Positions 1 to 7,266 of a stretch of DNA of 64,000 bases are shown here, piece after piece. Numbering within the stretch: the stretch's first letter is position 1; each line of letters opens with the position of its first letter. The stretch spans positions 1-64,000 of IMG/VR virus record IMGVR_UViG_3300036766_000184; one strand, given 5' to 3'. The notes beneath the pieces were generated by a model. It was given only the letters and a program-made list of their open reading frames with translations, searched no databases and was not told the origin of the DNA. This DNA comes from a virus. The position numbers and the translations under genes were made by a program.

Positions 1-2
1 AA

Positions 3-1211
3 CCGCGCGCGATTGTGTGGGTCGAATCGCCACTCGTTGCGTGTATCGCTGGGCCGCTCGCTGCGATAGAGATAGCCGTTAGACGGGGCTCGGCGGTGGA
101 CTCTGCGGTGGACTCGGCGGTGCGCTTGGCGGTGCGCTCGGCGGTGGACTTGGCGGTGGGCTCGGCGGTGGGCTCGGCGGTGGGCTCGGCGGTGCGCTCG
201 GCGGTGCGCTCGGCGGTGGGCTTGGCGGTGGACTCGGCGGTGCGCTCGGCGGTGGGCTCGGCGGTGGACTCTGCGGTGGACTCGGCGGTGCGCTTGGCGG
301 TGCGCTCGGCGGTGCGCTCGGCGGTGGGCTTGGCGGTGGACTCGGCGGTGAACTCGGCGGTGGGCTCGGCGGTGGACTCTGCGGTGCGCTTGGCGGTGGA
401 CTCGGCGGTGGACTCGGCGGTGCGCTTGGCGGTGCGCTCGGCGGTGCGCTCGGCGGTGGACTCTGCGGTGGACTCGGCGGTGCGCTCGGCGGTGCGCTTG
501 GCGGTGCGCTCGGCGGTGGACTTGGCGGTGGACTCGGCGGTGGACTCGGCGGTGGACTCGGCGGTGAACTCGGCTTGGTATAACATCATCGGAGGCCAGT
601 TCTGGTCGTGGTGGCCAGCCTACACGAGCTTCTTCCGCGAGGCCATGCGTCTCCACTTGCCAGACGGTCTTTGGGATCGAGACCGCGCCCATGCCGACAC
701 CGCGATGAGCGCGTGCTGGTGGTGGCCGCATCGAGAGTTCATCATTGTCTCGAATCGGCCGGATACAATTTCGCGCAACGCGCGAGGTCAGCTACACAGC
801 GACACGGGCGCGGCGCTACAATTCCGGGACGGATGGACTCTCTATTCGCTCAACGGCGTGCCGGTCCAGCGGTCTCTGGTAGAGACACGCGCAGAGGATC
901 TAGACCCACGTCTTATCGTCAGCGAGCGTAACGTAGATGTGCGCCGGGAGATCATCCGAAAAATCGGCATCGAGCGTGTCTGCGCTGGGCTTGGCGCGAC
1001 GGTGCTGGACACCGGCACGGACGACGCGGGCCAGCCGTGTGAGGTGTTGGAGCTGCATCTCGGTGATGGGGTTCCGGTGCGGCGGTACGTGAAGCTTCGA
1101 CACCCCGGCGTGGGGACGTACCATATCGAGGCCGTTCATCCCGATTGCCGTACCGTGGAGGCGGCGCTCAGATTTCGTCGCGGCGATCATCCGTTGATTT
1201 GGCAGGCATAG
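3..1211 (+). CDS. DUF6745-like protein with SAV tetrapeptide repeats (5' cut by window edge)
   Basis: The frame is open to the left edge, so the true start is upstream; the first in-frame GTG is at 15. Three parts are visible: a short lead-in, 41 tandem tetrapeptides of the form [S/L]-A-V-[D/R/G/N], and a C-terminal domain of about 200 residues beginning Y-N-I-I-G-G-Q-F-W. That domain has the DUF6745 pattern: an 'FIIVSNRPDTISRN' strand, then 'GRDGWTLYSLNGV'-type text (here F-R-D-G-W-T-L-Y-S-L-N-G-V), then N-V-D-V-R-R-E-I-I. Function is unknown. Low-complexity N-terminal repeats are, as I recall, usual in this family, which argues for real coding rather than chance. A small linked gene follows 22 bp downstream. 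Confidence 0.7.
   Translation, partial: PRAIVWVESPLVACIAGPLAAIEIAVRRGSAVDSAVDSAVRLAVRSAVDLAVGSAVGSAVGSAVRSAVRSAVGLAVDSAVRSAVGSAVDSAVDSAVRLAVRSAVRSAVGLAVDSAVNSAVGSAVDSAVRLAVDSAVDSAVRLAVRSAVRSAVDSAVDSAVRSAVRLAVRSAVDLAVDSAVDSAVDSAVNSAWYNIIGGQFWSWWPAYTSFFREAMRLHLPDGLWDRDRAHADTAMSACWWWPHREFIIVSNRPDTISRNARGQLHSDTGAALQFRDGWTLYSLNGVPVQRSLVETRAEDLDPRLIVSERNVDVRREIIRKIGIERVCAGLGATVLDTGTDDAGQPCEVLELHLGDGVPVRRYVKLRHPGVGTYHIEAVHPDCRTVEAALRFRRGDHPLIWQA
90..581 (+). repeat. 12-bp coding tandem repeat, 41 units
   Basis: Array of 12-bp units of the type tcggcggtg+gac/cgc/ggc/aac. Variation is confined mostly to the last codon (Asp, Arg, Gly or Asn) and to a Ser/Leu switch (tcg/ttg) in the first. All 41 units keep the frame of the surrounding gene. 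Blocks such as D-D-R-L recur, so longer segments have probably been duplicated. Such arrays expand and contract by slippage. Confidence 0.9.
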
Positions 1212-1233
1212 CACCAACACGAGGAGTGCGGTG

Positions 1234-1545
1234 ATGCAGAGAGCAGGATTTGGCCATGGTGATGTACTGCTGATCCCGGCCACGATTCCGGTGGACGCGA
1301 AGCTGATTGACCGGCGCGTGCTTGCGCACGGCGAGACAGGGCACGCGCACGCGCTTGTGGACGATGCCGATGTGTCGGTCTACGAGGACGACAAAGGCAC
1401 GCTCTGGCTCCGTGTGGGCCCGAAGGGTGCCGGGATCACGCACGAGGAGCACGGGCGGCACGAGATCGCGCCGGGTGAGTATCGAGTGGGGCGGCAGGCC
1501 GAATGGGACTACGACGCCGCCGAGAGACGGAACGTCGCGGACTAA
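1234..1545 (+). CDS. small acidic protein linked to the DUF6745 gene
   Basis: 103 residues. ATG at 1234 is preferred over GTG at 1231 because the gaggag Shine-Dalgarno at 1221-1226 then has 7-nt spacing. The chain has paired His motifs (A-H-G-E-T-G-H-A-H-A, then H-E-E-H-G-R-H-E) and ends in an E-Y-R-V-G-R-Q-A-E-W-D-Y strand. It looks like a compact beta protein. I recall similar small genes beside DUF6745 genes, so the pair is probably functionally linked. No function can be assigned. Confidence 0.65.
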   Translation: MQRAGFGHGDVLLIPATIPVDAKLIDRRVLAHGETGHAHALVDDADVSVYEDDKGTLWLRVGPKGAGITHEEHGRHEIAPGEYRVGRQAEWDYDAAERRNVAD

Positions 1546-1559
1546 CACCTGAGAAAGCG

Positions 1560-1739
1560 ATGAACAAGCCAGAACCGTCCTGGATCACGGCCAACGCAGG
1601 CATGTCGCTGGTCTCGTGCGGCCGATGCTTCGGGGAAGAACGCTTCGAGTTCCCCGTCCAGATGGGAGATTGGGCTGAGCGGTCCAAAGAAGTTCATCGC
1701 GCGGCACAGGACGTGCCCGGAGCCGTGCGCGGGTGCTGA
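1560..1739 (+). CDS. small hypothetical protein with a CxxC motif
   Basis: 59 residues, start ATG 1560, 14 bp after the previous gene. A single C-G-R-C motif lies near residue 20 and another Cys is C-terminal. The chain is otherwise unremarkable. Shine-Dalgarno is weak (gagaaagcg). Its position in a tightly packed same-strand series supports it. Confidence 0.45.
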   Translation: MNKPEPSWITANAGMSLVSCGRCFGEERFEFPVQMGDWAERSKEVHRAAQDVPGAVRGC

Positions 1740-1761
1740 TCTTCGCGCGCCGGCGGTTGCG

Positions 1762-1890
1762 GTGAGTGCGCTGGGGTGGATCGTGTCGGACGATGTCGGC
1801 GTGAGTTCGATGACGATCTGGGCCGTGATGATGGGCGTCCCGTACGCCAGCCAGCATCCCCCACGAGATGTCGGCGACTTCGGCCGGTGA
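1762..1890 (+). CDS. very small hypothetical protein
   Basis: 42 residues from GTG 1762. It contains S-S-M-T-I-W-A-V-M-M-G-V-P and ends R-D-V-G-D-F-G-R, a pattern I recall from the N-terminus of longer phage proteins, so this may be a truncated relative. Its TGA (1888-1890) overlaps the ATG of the next gene at 1890, the coupling style used throughout the region. No clear Shine-Dalgarno. Confidence 0.4.
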   Translation: MSALGWIVSDDVGVSSMTIWAVMMGVPYASQHPPRDVGDFGR

Positions 1891-2336
1891 TGAACGGCGA
1901 CTCGCGACCTGACACGATCAAGGACTTCCCGGGGACGACCATGGACCGCGCCGGCGGACACTGGCCCAATCGCCTGACCACAATGATCATGCTCGGCGCC
2001 AGCGGCACGACCACGCCCGAGACCGTGGACATCCCGGCCATCGAGGAGTCCGTCGAGCGCAAGTACAACATCCTCGCCCAGGGGATCGAACACGGCACCT
2101 GGCACACCCATCACGACAGTTTCCTATTCCTCGCCAAGGACCGAGCGGTGCCGGCGACGCTCCGGTTCTACCGGACTCAGTGCGACGCGCTCGGGGCCGG
2201 GCAGGACCAGCTCAACGGAATCGACCGGCTGATCGAGCGCGTGGAGCGCTTCCAGTTACTCCACCCGGAGCTGGTCAAGGTGGCGGACGTGGACCCCGAA
2301 TACGCGGTCAGAATCACAGGACCGAACTCCGCATGA
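1890..2336 (+). CDS. hypothetical protein with HTHH motif
   Basis: 148 residues. Start chosen at ATG 1890 because it overlaps the preceding stop (TGATG); an upstream in-frame ATG at 1776 would bury the preceding gene. The centre reads E-H-G-T-W-H-T-H-H-D, a possible metal site, and the rest is helical. The final TGA overlaps the ATG of the next gene (ATGA at 2333). Function unknown. Confidence 0.6.
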   Translation: MNGDSRPDTIKDFPGTTMDRAGGHWPNRLTTMIMLGASGTTTPETVDIPAIEESVERKYNILAQGIEHGTWHTHHDSFLFLAKDRAVPATLRFYRTQCDALGAGQDQLNGIDRLIERVERFQLLHPELVKVADVDPEYAVRITGPNSA

Positions 2337-2845
2337 GCGAGTTGCCCGGCCGGGCAAGGCCCACCCGCCTCGAAGTCGACATCTTCCGGCGCGACGTTCC
2401 GTACTGGCACGACGTCTACGTCTACACGGAAGAGACCCCGGGCGACCTCTCGACGAGCATCCCGGACGGCGGTCCCGACTTCTTCGTCTACCGCGGGCGT
2501 ACAGCCATCGCGGGCTGGCCTCGGGCCCGGGTCAAGGCGTTCCGGTGGGTGGAGAGTGGGGACAAGAAGGATGGTCGGTCTGGTATAGGCATCCAGATCG
2601 CATTGGAGCGCAACGAAGCCGCCTGGAGGCGGGAGACCGAAGCCGCCTTGGAGGAGTACAGCCGTGGTCTCGGGTTCATCAAGGCCCTGCTGAAAGCGAG
2701 GATTGACCGGATTACCCAAGACAAAGCGTGTTATTCGGAATCACCGCATATCCGGTCGGGAATAACGCCATCTACACAGCCAGCGCCGAATCAGCGCCAT
2801 TCCCCGTATCGTTATGGGTACGGGGCAGCGGGTGGGACTACATGA
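2333..2845 (+). CDS. hypothetical protein
   Basis: 170 residues, ATG overlapping the previous stop. The first 110 residues look like a folded alpha/beta domain (E-V-D-I-F-R-R-D-V-P-Y-W-H-D-V-Y-V-Y-T); the last 40 are low in order. The dispersed palindrome at 2342-2357 lies inside the start and supplies residues L-P-G-R-A near position 4. Coupled to the next gene by ATGA at 2842. Confidence 0.6.
   Translation: MSELPGRARPTRLEVDIFRRDVPYWHDVYVYTEETPGDLSTSIPDGGPDFFVYRGRTAIAGWPRARVKAFRWVESGDKKDGRSGIGIQIALERNEAAWRRETEAALEEYSRGLGFIKALLKARIDRITQDKACYSESPHIRSGITPSTQPAPNQRHSPYRYGYGAAGGTT
2342..2357. repeat. dispersed palindrome TGCCCG-n-CGGGCA (family entry, this is copy 1)
   Basis: Perfect inverted repeat TTGCCCGGCCGGGCAA. 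Copies with both arms intact occur at 2342, 4669, 6750, 7359, 18370, 18851, 20874, 24624, 28715, 32934, 34889, 38179, 39647, 40971, 44102, 47595, 55289, 56548 and 63355. One-mismatch copies are at 11259, about 18348, 41132 and about 45634. The spacer between TGCCCG and CGGGCA is 1 to 3 nt. Copies are both intergenic and inside genes. Confidence 0.85.
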
Positions 2846-2970
2846 TCCGCCTCGTCCTCTTCGCCGTCGGTCTGATCGTCGTGATCTGGACCGTCTACGT
2901 GCTCGGCTACAGGGCCGGATGTGACGACCAGCGGGAGGCTCGTGGTCTACCGTCGATGGACGACCGGTGA
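2842..2970 (+). CDS. single-pass membrane peptide
   Basis: 42 residues. N-terminal hydrophobic helix from residue 3 to about 22 (L-V-L-F-A-V-G-L-I-V-V-I-W-T-V-Y), then a polar tail. ATG overlaps the previous stop (ATGA) and its own stop overlaps the next GTG (GTGA at 2967). The next gene is a two-helix membrane protein, so a membrane partnership is possible. Confidence 0.6.
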   Translation: MIRLVLFAVGLIVVIWTVYVLGYRAGCDDQREARGLPSMDDR

Positions 2971-3890
2971 CACCACCCGTCAGCGACACACCACTCCTCG
3001 TCCTCTACGTCCGGGTCACCTGGGCGGCCCGCTGGGCGATCCTGCTGCTGGTCTTCGTCTCGGTCTCGACGACGTTCGGGATACAGCTCCGGGGCGGCCT
3101 CGGGCGCACCTGGGAGGCGAAGGCGAAGCTCGGCATCGACCACGTGGGGGACCTCGGAGGGGCACTCCCGATCCTCAAGGCCCGCCTGACGAGCGGGGAC
3201 TTCGCCCGCGAGATCGGGTTGCCGGCCGGGTCCAGCGTGGCGGTGGTCGGGGTCGCAGTCCTGGATGTCACGGTCTCGTCGACGAGTGCCGATGACTCGA
3301 TCCGGGCCGCGAACGCGCTGGTCGACCGGCTCATCGAGGAACAGAGTGAAGCCCGACAACGATCCGAAGGGGTGCTGTCGGGGCAGGAGGCAGCCCGGAG
3401 AGCGCTGGTCGAGCGCGAGCTGGCGGCGATCAAGACCGGCACGGAGACGATCCGTGCGGAGCTTGCGGCCCTGACTCAATCAGTCCAGGTCGCCGCGACG
3501 GCCGCCGATGCCGCGATCCGTCAGGCCGCCGCGACCCCCAATCGTGGCGTCATCATCGGGGACACCCCGGAAGAGCGTCGCTTGGCCCGGCTTGAACGGG
3601 AGCGGGACAAGGTCGAGGCCGCGGCCGACCACCTGGAGCAGCGTCGGGGCGATCTCATGGCCCCGATGTCACAGGCCGGCCCGGTGACCACGGCGCCCCG
3701 GATGACCCTGACCCGAATCGACCGTGCGGTGGGGGCTACGCGGCTGCCCAGCCACATCTGGACGACCCTTCTATGCTCTGGAATGGGGTCGTTCCTCCTG
3801 GGGGTTCTGCTGGCCGCGCTCCGCTTCTGGTGGCAGGACGAGATGGTGAAGGAGCGTGTCAGGAACGAGCGCATGAAGGCCGGGGCGTGA
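2967..3890 (+). CDS. Wzz/polysaccharide co-polymerase-like membrane protein
   Basis: 307 residues, GTG start overlapping the preceding stop. One membrane helix near residues 18-38, a long extra-membrane part with heptad-rich helices (about 110-235), and a second helix near residues 262-285 followed by a short basic tail. TM, long coiled domain, TM is the layout of chain-length determinants (Wzz) and related co-polymerases of surface polysaccharide synthesis. I do not see a full Wzz signature, so the call rests on topology. In a phage it could alter host surface polysaccharide after infection, or simply be a membrane coiled-coil protein. Confidence 0.4.
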   Translation: MTPPVSDTPLLVLYVRVTWAARWAILLLVFVSVSTTFGIQLRGGLGRTWEAKAKLGIDHVGDLGGALPILKARLTSGDFAREIGLPAGSSVAVVGVAVLDVTVSSTSADDSIRAANALVDRLIEEQSEARQRSEGVLSGQEAARRALVERELAAIKTGTETIRAELAALTQSVQVAATAADAAIRQAAATPNRGVIIGDTPEERRLARLERERDKVEAAADHLEQRRGDLMAPMSQAGPVTTAPRMTLTRIDRAVGATRLPSHIWTTLLCSGMGSFLLGVLLAALRFWWQDEMVKERVRNERMKAGA

Positions 3891-3988
3891 GCCGCTCCCA
3901 TGGCCTCTTGATCCCCATCGTGATCTTTGGCATTCTCGCCGCCGTGGCGATCCACTCCCTGTTGACGGAGATCGGGGCGATTCAATGA
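3887..3988 (+). CDS. single-pass membrane peptide
   Basis: 33 residues from GTG 3887, overlapping the stop of the co-polymerase-like gene (GTGA). A hydrophobic stretch (L-L-I-P-I-V-I-F-G-I-L-A-A-V-A-I) fills half the chain. Probably co-translated with the preceding membrane protein. Confidence 0.5.
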   Translation: MSRSHGLLIPIVIFGILAAVAIHSLLTEIGAIQ

Positions 3989-4012
3989 AACGTGGGACGA
4001 GAGGAGCGGACG

Positions 4013-4144
4013 ATGAGATTTGTCGGAGAGACTGACCCCGGCGTGTCCCCGGAGGCGCGGGAGCGGGCGACCGACGCGCGTTCAGAGCGGCCTGGACGAC
4101 GACGACGCGCGTATCGCCGGAGCCCCACCCATGACGCCCGCTGA
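4013..4144 (+). CDS. small basic hypothetical protein
   Basis: 43 residues starting at ATG 4013 with a good gaggag Shine-Dalgarno 4-5 nt upstream. The C-terminal half is Arg-rich. Its 3' end runs into the 35-bp sequence duplicated at 60692, so its last residues are encoded by the repeat. May be a decayed gene. Confidence 0.35.
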   Translation: MRFVGETDPGVSPEARERATDARSERPGRRRRAYRRSPTHDAR

Positions 4145-4162
4145 GCCGAGGGAGGAATGATG
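4128..4162 (+). repeat. 35-bp exact repeat, copy 1 (partner 60692-60726)
   Basis: Identical over 35 bp to 60692-60726. It carries a strong Shine-Dalgarno (gggagga) and a double start ATGATG. Here ATG 4157 opens a five-codon minicistron (M-M-E-H-P) whose TGA overlaps GTG 4171. Confidence 0.9.
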
Positions 4163-4170
4163 GAGCACCC

Positions 4171-4254
4171 GTGAACACCGCCCGCGCCCTCGTGGCGCTG
4201 GTCCCGGCGACGGGGACGGAGGGCGCGTGGGGAGGGCGCGGAGAACTGATCTGA
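4171..4254 (+). CDS. small hypothetical protein behind a minicistron
   Basis: 27 residues from GTG 4171, which overlaps the TGA of a five-codon minicistron that begins in the duplicated 35-bp initiation region. No recognisable motif. It overlaps the start of the next gene. Low-confidence gene, kept because the same minicistron arrangement precedes a longer gene at 60729. Confidence 0.35.
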   Translation: MNTARALVALVPATGTEGAWGGRGELI

Positions 4255-4439
4255 TTGCCATCTGGACCGTCACCTACCAGGTCCGGTACGCCGGGGCCGT
4301 CAACGAGCGGTCCCTCACAGTCGCGGCCGGGTGCGTCGAGGACGCGATCAAGAAAGCGAAGGCGCACGTGACGAAGCAGCGTCATCACGCGTGGGTCGTG
4401 ACGGTCGGGGTCGCGCTGCTGGCGAAAGCGGATCTGTGA
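4227..4439 (+). CDS. small hypothetical protein
   Basis: 70 residues from GTG 4227, with ggaggg just upstream. The core reads W-T-V-T-Y-Q-V-R-Y-A-G, then an A-I-K-K-A-K-A-H-V helix and a terminal W-V-V-T-V-G-V-A strand, a beta-alpha-beta pattern of small phage proteins. Function unknown. Confidence 0.5.
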   Translation: MGRARRTDLIAIWTVTYQVRYAGAVNERSLTVAAGCVEDAIKKAKAHVTKQRHHAWVVTVGVALLAKADL

Positions 4440-4513
4440 ACCCCGCAATCCTCGTATCCACACGGCCTCGTCGGGTACACTGAGCCCCACGACACCACGA
4501 AGGAGTGACGACT

Positions 4514-4666
4514 ATGGCCAAGCTCCCGAAGAACTTCAAGTCGTTCGTCAAGAAGGGCGCCGAGGGCTCGCCGATCGAAGAGAAGAGCGAGAGCGCGGCC
4601 GAGATGCGGGCCGAGAAGAAGAATCCGTTCGCCGAGATGGCCGAGAAGAAGAAAAAGAAGAAGTAG
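4514..4666 (+). CDS. small lysine-rich protein
   Basis: 50 residues. Start ATG 4514 with aaggag 9 nt upstream. About one third Lys plus Glu, ending E-K-K-K-K-K-K, probably nucleic-acid binding or disordered. The dispersed palindrome at 4669-4683 lies 3 bp after its stop. Confidence 0.6.
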   Translation: MAKLPKNFKSFVKKGAEGSPIEEKSESAAEMRAEKKNPFAEMAEKKKKKK

Positions 4667-4668
4667 CG

Positions 4669-4683
4669 TTGCCCGGCGGGCAG
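4669..4683. repeat. dispersed palindrome, intergenic copy
   Basis: TTGCCCGGCGGGCAG directly after a stop codon at 4666, with no T-run behind it, so it is not a standard terminator. Confidence 0.8.
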
Positions 4684-4722
4684 TGATTCCGCTCCCGACC
4701 CTTGACCCAGGAGGAGCCTGAG

Positions 4723-5214
4723 ATGTCCGAGCAGAGAGCACCGTACGGGACCGCTGTCCTCAACGGGGACGACACGCCTGAGACGAGCCCGGACGTGCGC
4801 GAGCAGTTGCGCCGGTGGCTGGACGCCGAAGCGGCCTCGCCCGAGCACGCGATCCTGCTGCCGTCGGCCGCGAAGTCGTACCTGCGCGCCTTCATGGACG
4901 CGCTGGACCGGGCTGAAGAGACGATCGACCGACTCAACCTCGCGGCTGACTTTCTCGCGGGCGACGTTGCTCAGATCACGGCCGCCGAGCACAAGCTGAT
5001 CCGCCAGCGGGACAACGCCCATCGTCTACACGCGGCCCACGAGCGGTTGCTCCGGCGCCACCGGGAGAAGATCCGGGACTTCGAGGCGCTCCGGACTGCC
5101 GTGTTGGGCGAGGAGGGGTTTCACCCTGCGGTGGTCAATGAGATCAAGTGCGCGGCCATCGCCAACGGGTTACCCGAGAAGGCCCTTCAGCGTCGGACTC
5201 GGAAGCCCGCATGA
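4723..5214 (+). CDS. coiled-coil hypothetical protein
   Basis: 163 residues, ATG 4723 behind a strong aggagg. Mostly helical with heptad-like Leu spacing from residue 55 to 125, then a small C-terminal part (H-P-A-V-V-N-E-I-K) resembling a short helical adaptor. The stop overlaps the next ATG (ATGA at 5211). Function unknown. Confidence 0.65.
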   Translation: MSEQRAPYGTAVLNGDDTPETSPDVREQLRRWLDAEAASPEHAILLPSAAKSYLRAFMDALDRAEETIDRLNLAADFLAGDVAQITAAEHKLIRQRDNAHRLHAAHERLLRRHREKIRDFEALRTAVLGEEGFHPAVVNEIKCAAIANGLPEKALQRRTRKPA

Positions 5215-5762
5215 CCACCGGGAACCGCGCGCACGCAGCGCTGTTCGCCATCGTGGCGCTCTGCGTCGTCTTCGTCGCGGCGGGCATGGTCGTGATCCTG
5301 AACATGGAGCGCCCGGTCACACAGAAGCCTGCGGCGACGATGACGGAGGGGAGCCGCGGCGCTACCTCTATCGCCGTCACGGGCGGCGACGGGAAGCTCG
5401 CCATGGGCGACACGAAGGCGACCGCCGCTGTGGCCGCTCTGGCGATCATCACCGCGGAGAAGATCCGCACCGACGAGGAGGCGGCGGCCAAGGCCAAGGC
5501 ACGCAAGGCCCCGCCCACCACGCCGCGCCTCGAGACGAGCGGGTGGAGCGTGCCCTACGGGGTCCACGGGGCTCCGTCGAAGGCTCAGGCAGCCCTGACG
5601 ATGACCGAGGATGTCGGGTATCCGGTCGCCCTACGCCCCGATTACTGGAACGCGCTGGCCTTGGCGGTCGGGTGCCCGCAGACGTTTGCTTGGGGCGGCC
5701 GGCTCACAGACTCGGATGCGCTGGCGATCCTGCGGTGCGCGCAGAGCCCGGTCGCGCGCTGA
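5211..5762 (+). CDS. N-terminally anchored hypothetical protein
   Basis: 183 residues, ATG overlapping the previous stop. A membrane helix at residues 10-31 follows a short positive N-terminus, then an Ala/Lys-rich linker, then a C-terminal globular part from about residue 100 with two Cys (V-G-C-P and L-R-C-A). Looks like a type II membrane protein with an extracytoplasmic domain. No family recognised. Confidence 0.55.
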   Translation: MTTGNRAHAALFAIVALCVVFVAAGMVVILNMERPVTQKPAATMTEGSRGATSIAVTGGDGKLAMGDTKATAAVAALAIITAEKIRTDEEAAAKAKARKAPPTTPRLETSGWSVPYGVHGAPSKAQAALTMTEDVGYPVALRPDYWNALALAVGCPQTFAWGGRLTDSDALAILRCAQSPVAR

Positions 5763-5775
5763 GGAGGACACAGCC

Positions 5776-6024
5776 ATGATGACCATTGCGCTCGCGTGTG
5801 CGATCGCCACCACGTTCCTCCCGCCCGCTGGCTGGACCATCGTCAAGATCGAGCCGCCTGCTCAGCACGTAACGAGCATGCTCTACGTGCCGGGGACAAC
5901 AACTTGGCAATCGGAGCGACAACCACCACCGCGGGCCATCGTCCATCTGACGCGTGAGATCAAGCCCGGCGAGTCGGTGACGCCTCCTGACGGCTGCATG
6001 CCCGTGTCCATGAGCGGCCGGTGA
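5776..6024 (+). CDS. small exported protein
   Basis: 82 residues from ATG 5776, with gaggagg 8 nt upstream. The first 20 residues are a probable Sec signal. The rest contains a Q-P-P-P-R-A-I-V-H-L strand. Its TGA overlaps the next GTG (GTGA at 6021). Confidence 0.5.
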   Translation: MMTIALACAIATTFLPPAGWTIVKIEPPAQHVTSMLYVPGTTTWQSERQPPPRAIVHLTREIKPGESVTPPDGCMPVSMSGR

Positions 6025-6110
6025 GCGTCCTCTACATCCTCCGGTCCTGGCTGGCCTTCGAGGTCGGCCGTCTCGTGGGTCGCCGCTGGGGACGGACGGA
6101 GCGGTACTGA
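6021..6110 (+). CDS. very small basic peptide
   Basis: 29 residues from GTG 6021, coupled on both sides (GTGA upstream, TGATG downstream). One amphipathic helix with an Arg-rich tail. Supported only by its exact fit between its neighbours. Confidence 0.4.
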   Translation: MSVLYILRSWLAFEVGRLVGRRWGRTERY

Positions 6111-6694
6111 TGGCCTGTACGCTCGACGCCCCCTGCGGCGGGGCCCTCGTGGAAGACGCGGCCATCCTCCGAGAGCAGCTCGGATTCCGCTTCTTCCGTT
6201 GCGGAAACGGTCACAGCCACAAGGTCGTCAAGACGACGCGCCGGCAGTACGGTCGTCCGGTCACGGCCCAGTGCAAGGGCTGCGGGGTCATGTTCGAGCG
6301 GGTCCCGATCAGCCGGCGGGCTGGGCGCCTGCCGCTCTGCTGTTCGCGCGCCTGTGCCCACGACGTCGCGGCCCGAGCCCGTATGAAACTCCACTCCGCG
6401 ACCGTCGTCCGGCTCTACGTGGGCCAACACTGGACGCTGATGCGGATCGCCCGGCACTTCGGTCTCGCACACCACGAGGCGGTGACGACGGCCCTGCGGC
6501 GGGCCGGGGTCAAGCCGCGAGTCCACACGTCCACGCGCCAGTGCATCGAGCCGGACTGCCGGCGTCCTGTGGACGCGCAGGTAGACCGCGCGCGCCACGG
6601 GAGTACGCGGTGTCGGGCGCACCGGATGGCGCGGGAGCGAGCCAGGTCCCTCAAGTGGTGGCGAGCGCATCGCGGGAAGGCTAAGGCGGCATGA
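6110..6694 (+). CDS. zinc-finger/HTH-type DNA-binding protein
   Basis: 194 residues; ATG overlaps the previous stop (TGATG). Cys/His pairs suggest two zinc sites: C-G-N-G-H near 31, C-K-G-C near 55, C-C-S-R-A-C near 76, and C-I-E-P-D-C with C-R-A-H near the C-terminus. Between them lies a helix-turn-helix-like stretch (L-M-R-I-A-R-H-F-G-L-A-H-H-E-A-V). The very basic tail supports DNA binding. It is probably a phage regulator or an endonuclease relative that lacks a catalytic core. Confidence 0.55.
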   Translation: MACTLDAPCGGALVEDAAILREQLGFRFFRCGNGHSHKVVKTTRRQYGRPVTAQCKGCGVMFERVPISRRAGRLPLCCSRACAHDVAARARMKLHSATVVRLYVGQHWTLMRIARHFGLAHHEAVTTALRRAGVKPRVHTSTRQCIEPDCRRPVDAQVDRARHGSTRCRAHRMARERARSLKWWRAHRGKAKAA

Positions 6695-6939
6695 GTTTCC
6701 TGTCCCGAGGAATGAATGGAGTTCTCGACTGGCTCACCGCCGACTCCACTGCCCGCCGGGCACGCTCGATGGACTGGCATCTCCGCAACCTCAACTTGGT
6801 GCGCCACCGGCCCTGCGGGAAGTTCGTGATCCAGCGGCCCGACGACCCGGAGATCCAGCGGCTGCTGCGGATGGACCTTGCGGCGTTCAACGCGGCGATC
6901 TGTGGGTGTGAGGCGGGCGCGTTCGTGATGAGCGAATGA
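6691..6939 (+). CDS. hypothetical protein
   Basis: 82 residues, ATGA-coupled at both ends (6691 and 6936). Contains three spaced Cys (P-C-G-K-F, then C-G-C), possibly a partial metal site. The dispersed palindrome at 6750-6762 lies inside the frame. Confidence 0.5.
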   Translation: MSFLSRGMNGVLDWLTADSTARRARSMDWHLRNLNLVRHRPCGKFVIQRPDDPEIQRLLRMDLAAFNAAICGCEAGAFVMSE

Positions 6940-7250
6940 TGGACTGCGAGCCAGAATACCAAACCGCGTTCTATGCGTGCGGGTGCTGGGCAACTGGATA
7001 TGGATACGAACGGATACCAGCCTATTGCCCCGAGCACGGACACCCCGCGGTACCTCCCGGCTCAATCCTTGACGAGTTCCGCTGCTCCGGCGAGTGCCCG
7101 ATTTGTGGCGGTGATGGCCACGTTTGCGAGGCGCACCCAGATCGCCCGTGGCGCGACGGCGACGGATGCTGCGGCGCGGCCGGGATGCCCTGTCCGAACA
7201 TCACGAAGACGCGCGCGGCATTCATGTCCGCGCCCCGTTCCACTTCGTGA
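6936..7250 (+). CDS. small zinc-ribbon-like protein
   Basis: 104 residues with at least ten Cys: C-G-C-W, C-P-E-H-G-H, C-S-G-E-C-P-I-C-G-G-D-G-H-V-C and C-C-G-A-A-G-M-P-C. The middle cluster resembles a zinc ribbon. Short Cys-rich proteins like this are common in phages and usually uncharacterised. Confidence 0.5.
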   Translation: MMDCEPEYQTAFYACGCWATGYGYERIPAYCPEHGHPAVPPGSILDEFRCSGECPICGGDGHVCEAHPDRPWRDGDGCCGAAGMPCPNITKTRAAFMSAPRSTS

Positions 7251-7266
7251 GCATGGACGCGAAGGC

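Noticed and set aside
90-581. CRISPR array
   Set aside because: Units are 12 bp with no unique spacers and keep a coding frame.
1776-1889. Longer start for the gene at 1890
   Set aside because: The extension is Arg/Asp-rich, overlaps a better small frame, and lacks a ribosome site.
4669-4683. Dispersed palindromes as simple intrinsic terminators
   Set aside because: None of the copies examined is followed by a T-run, and many lie in the middle of genes.
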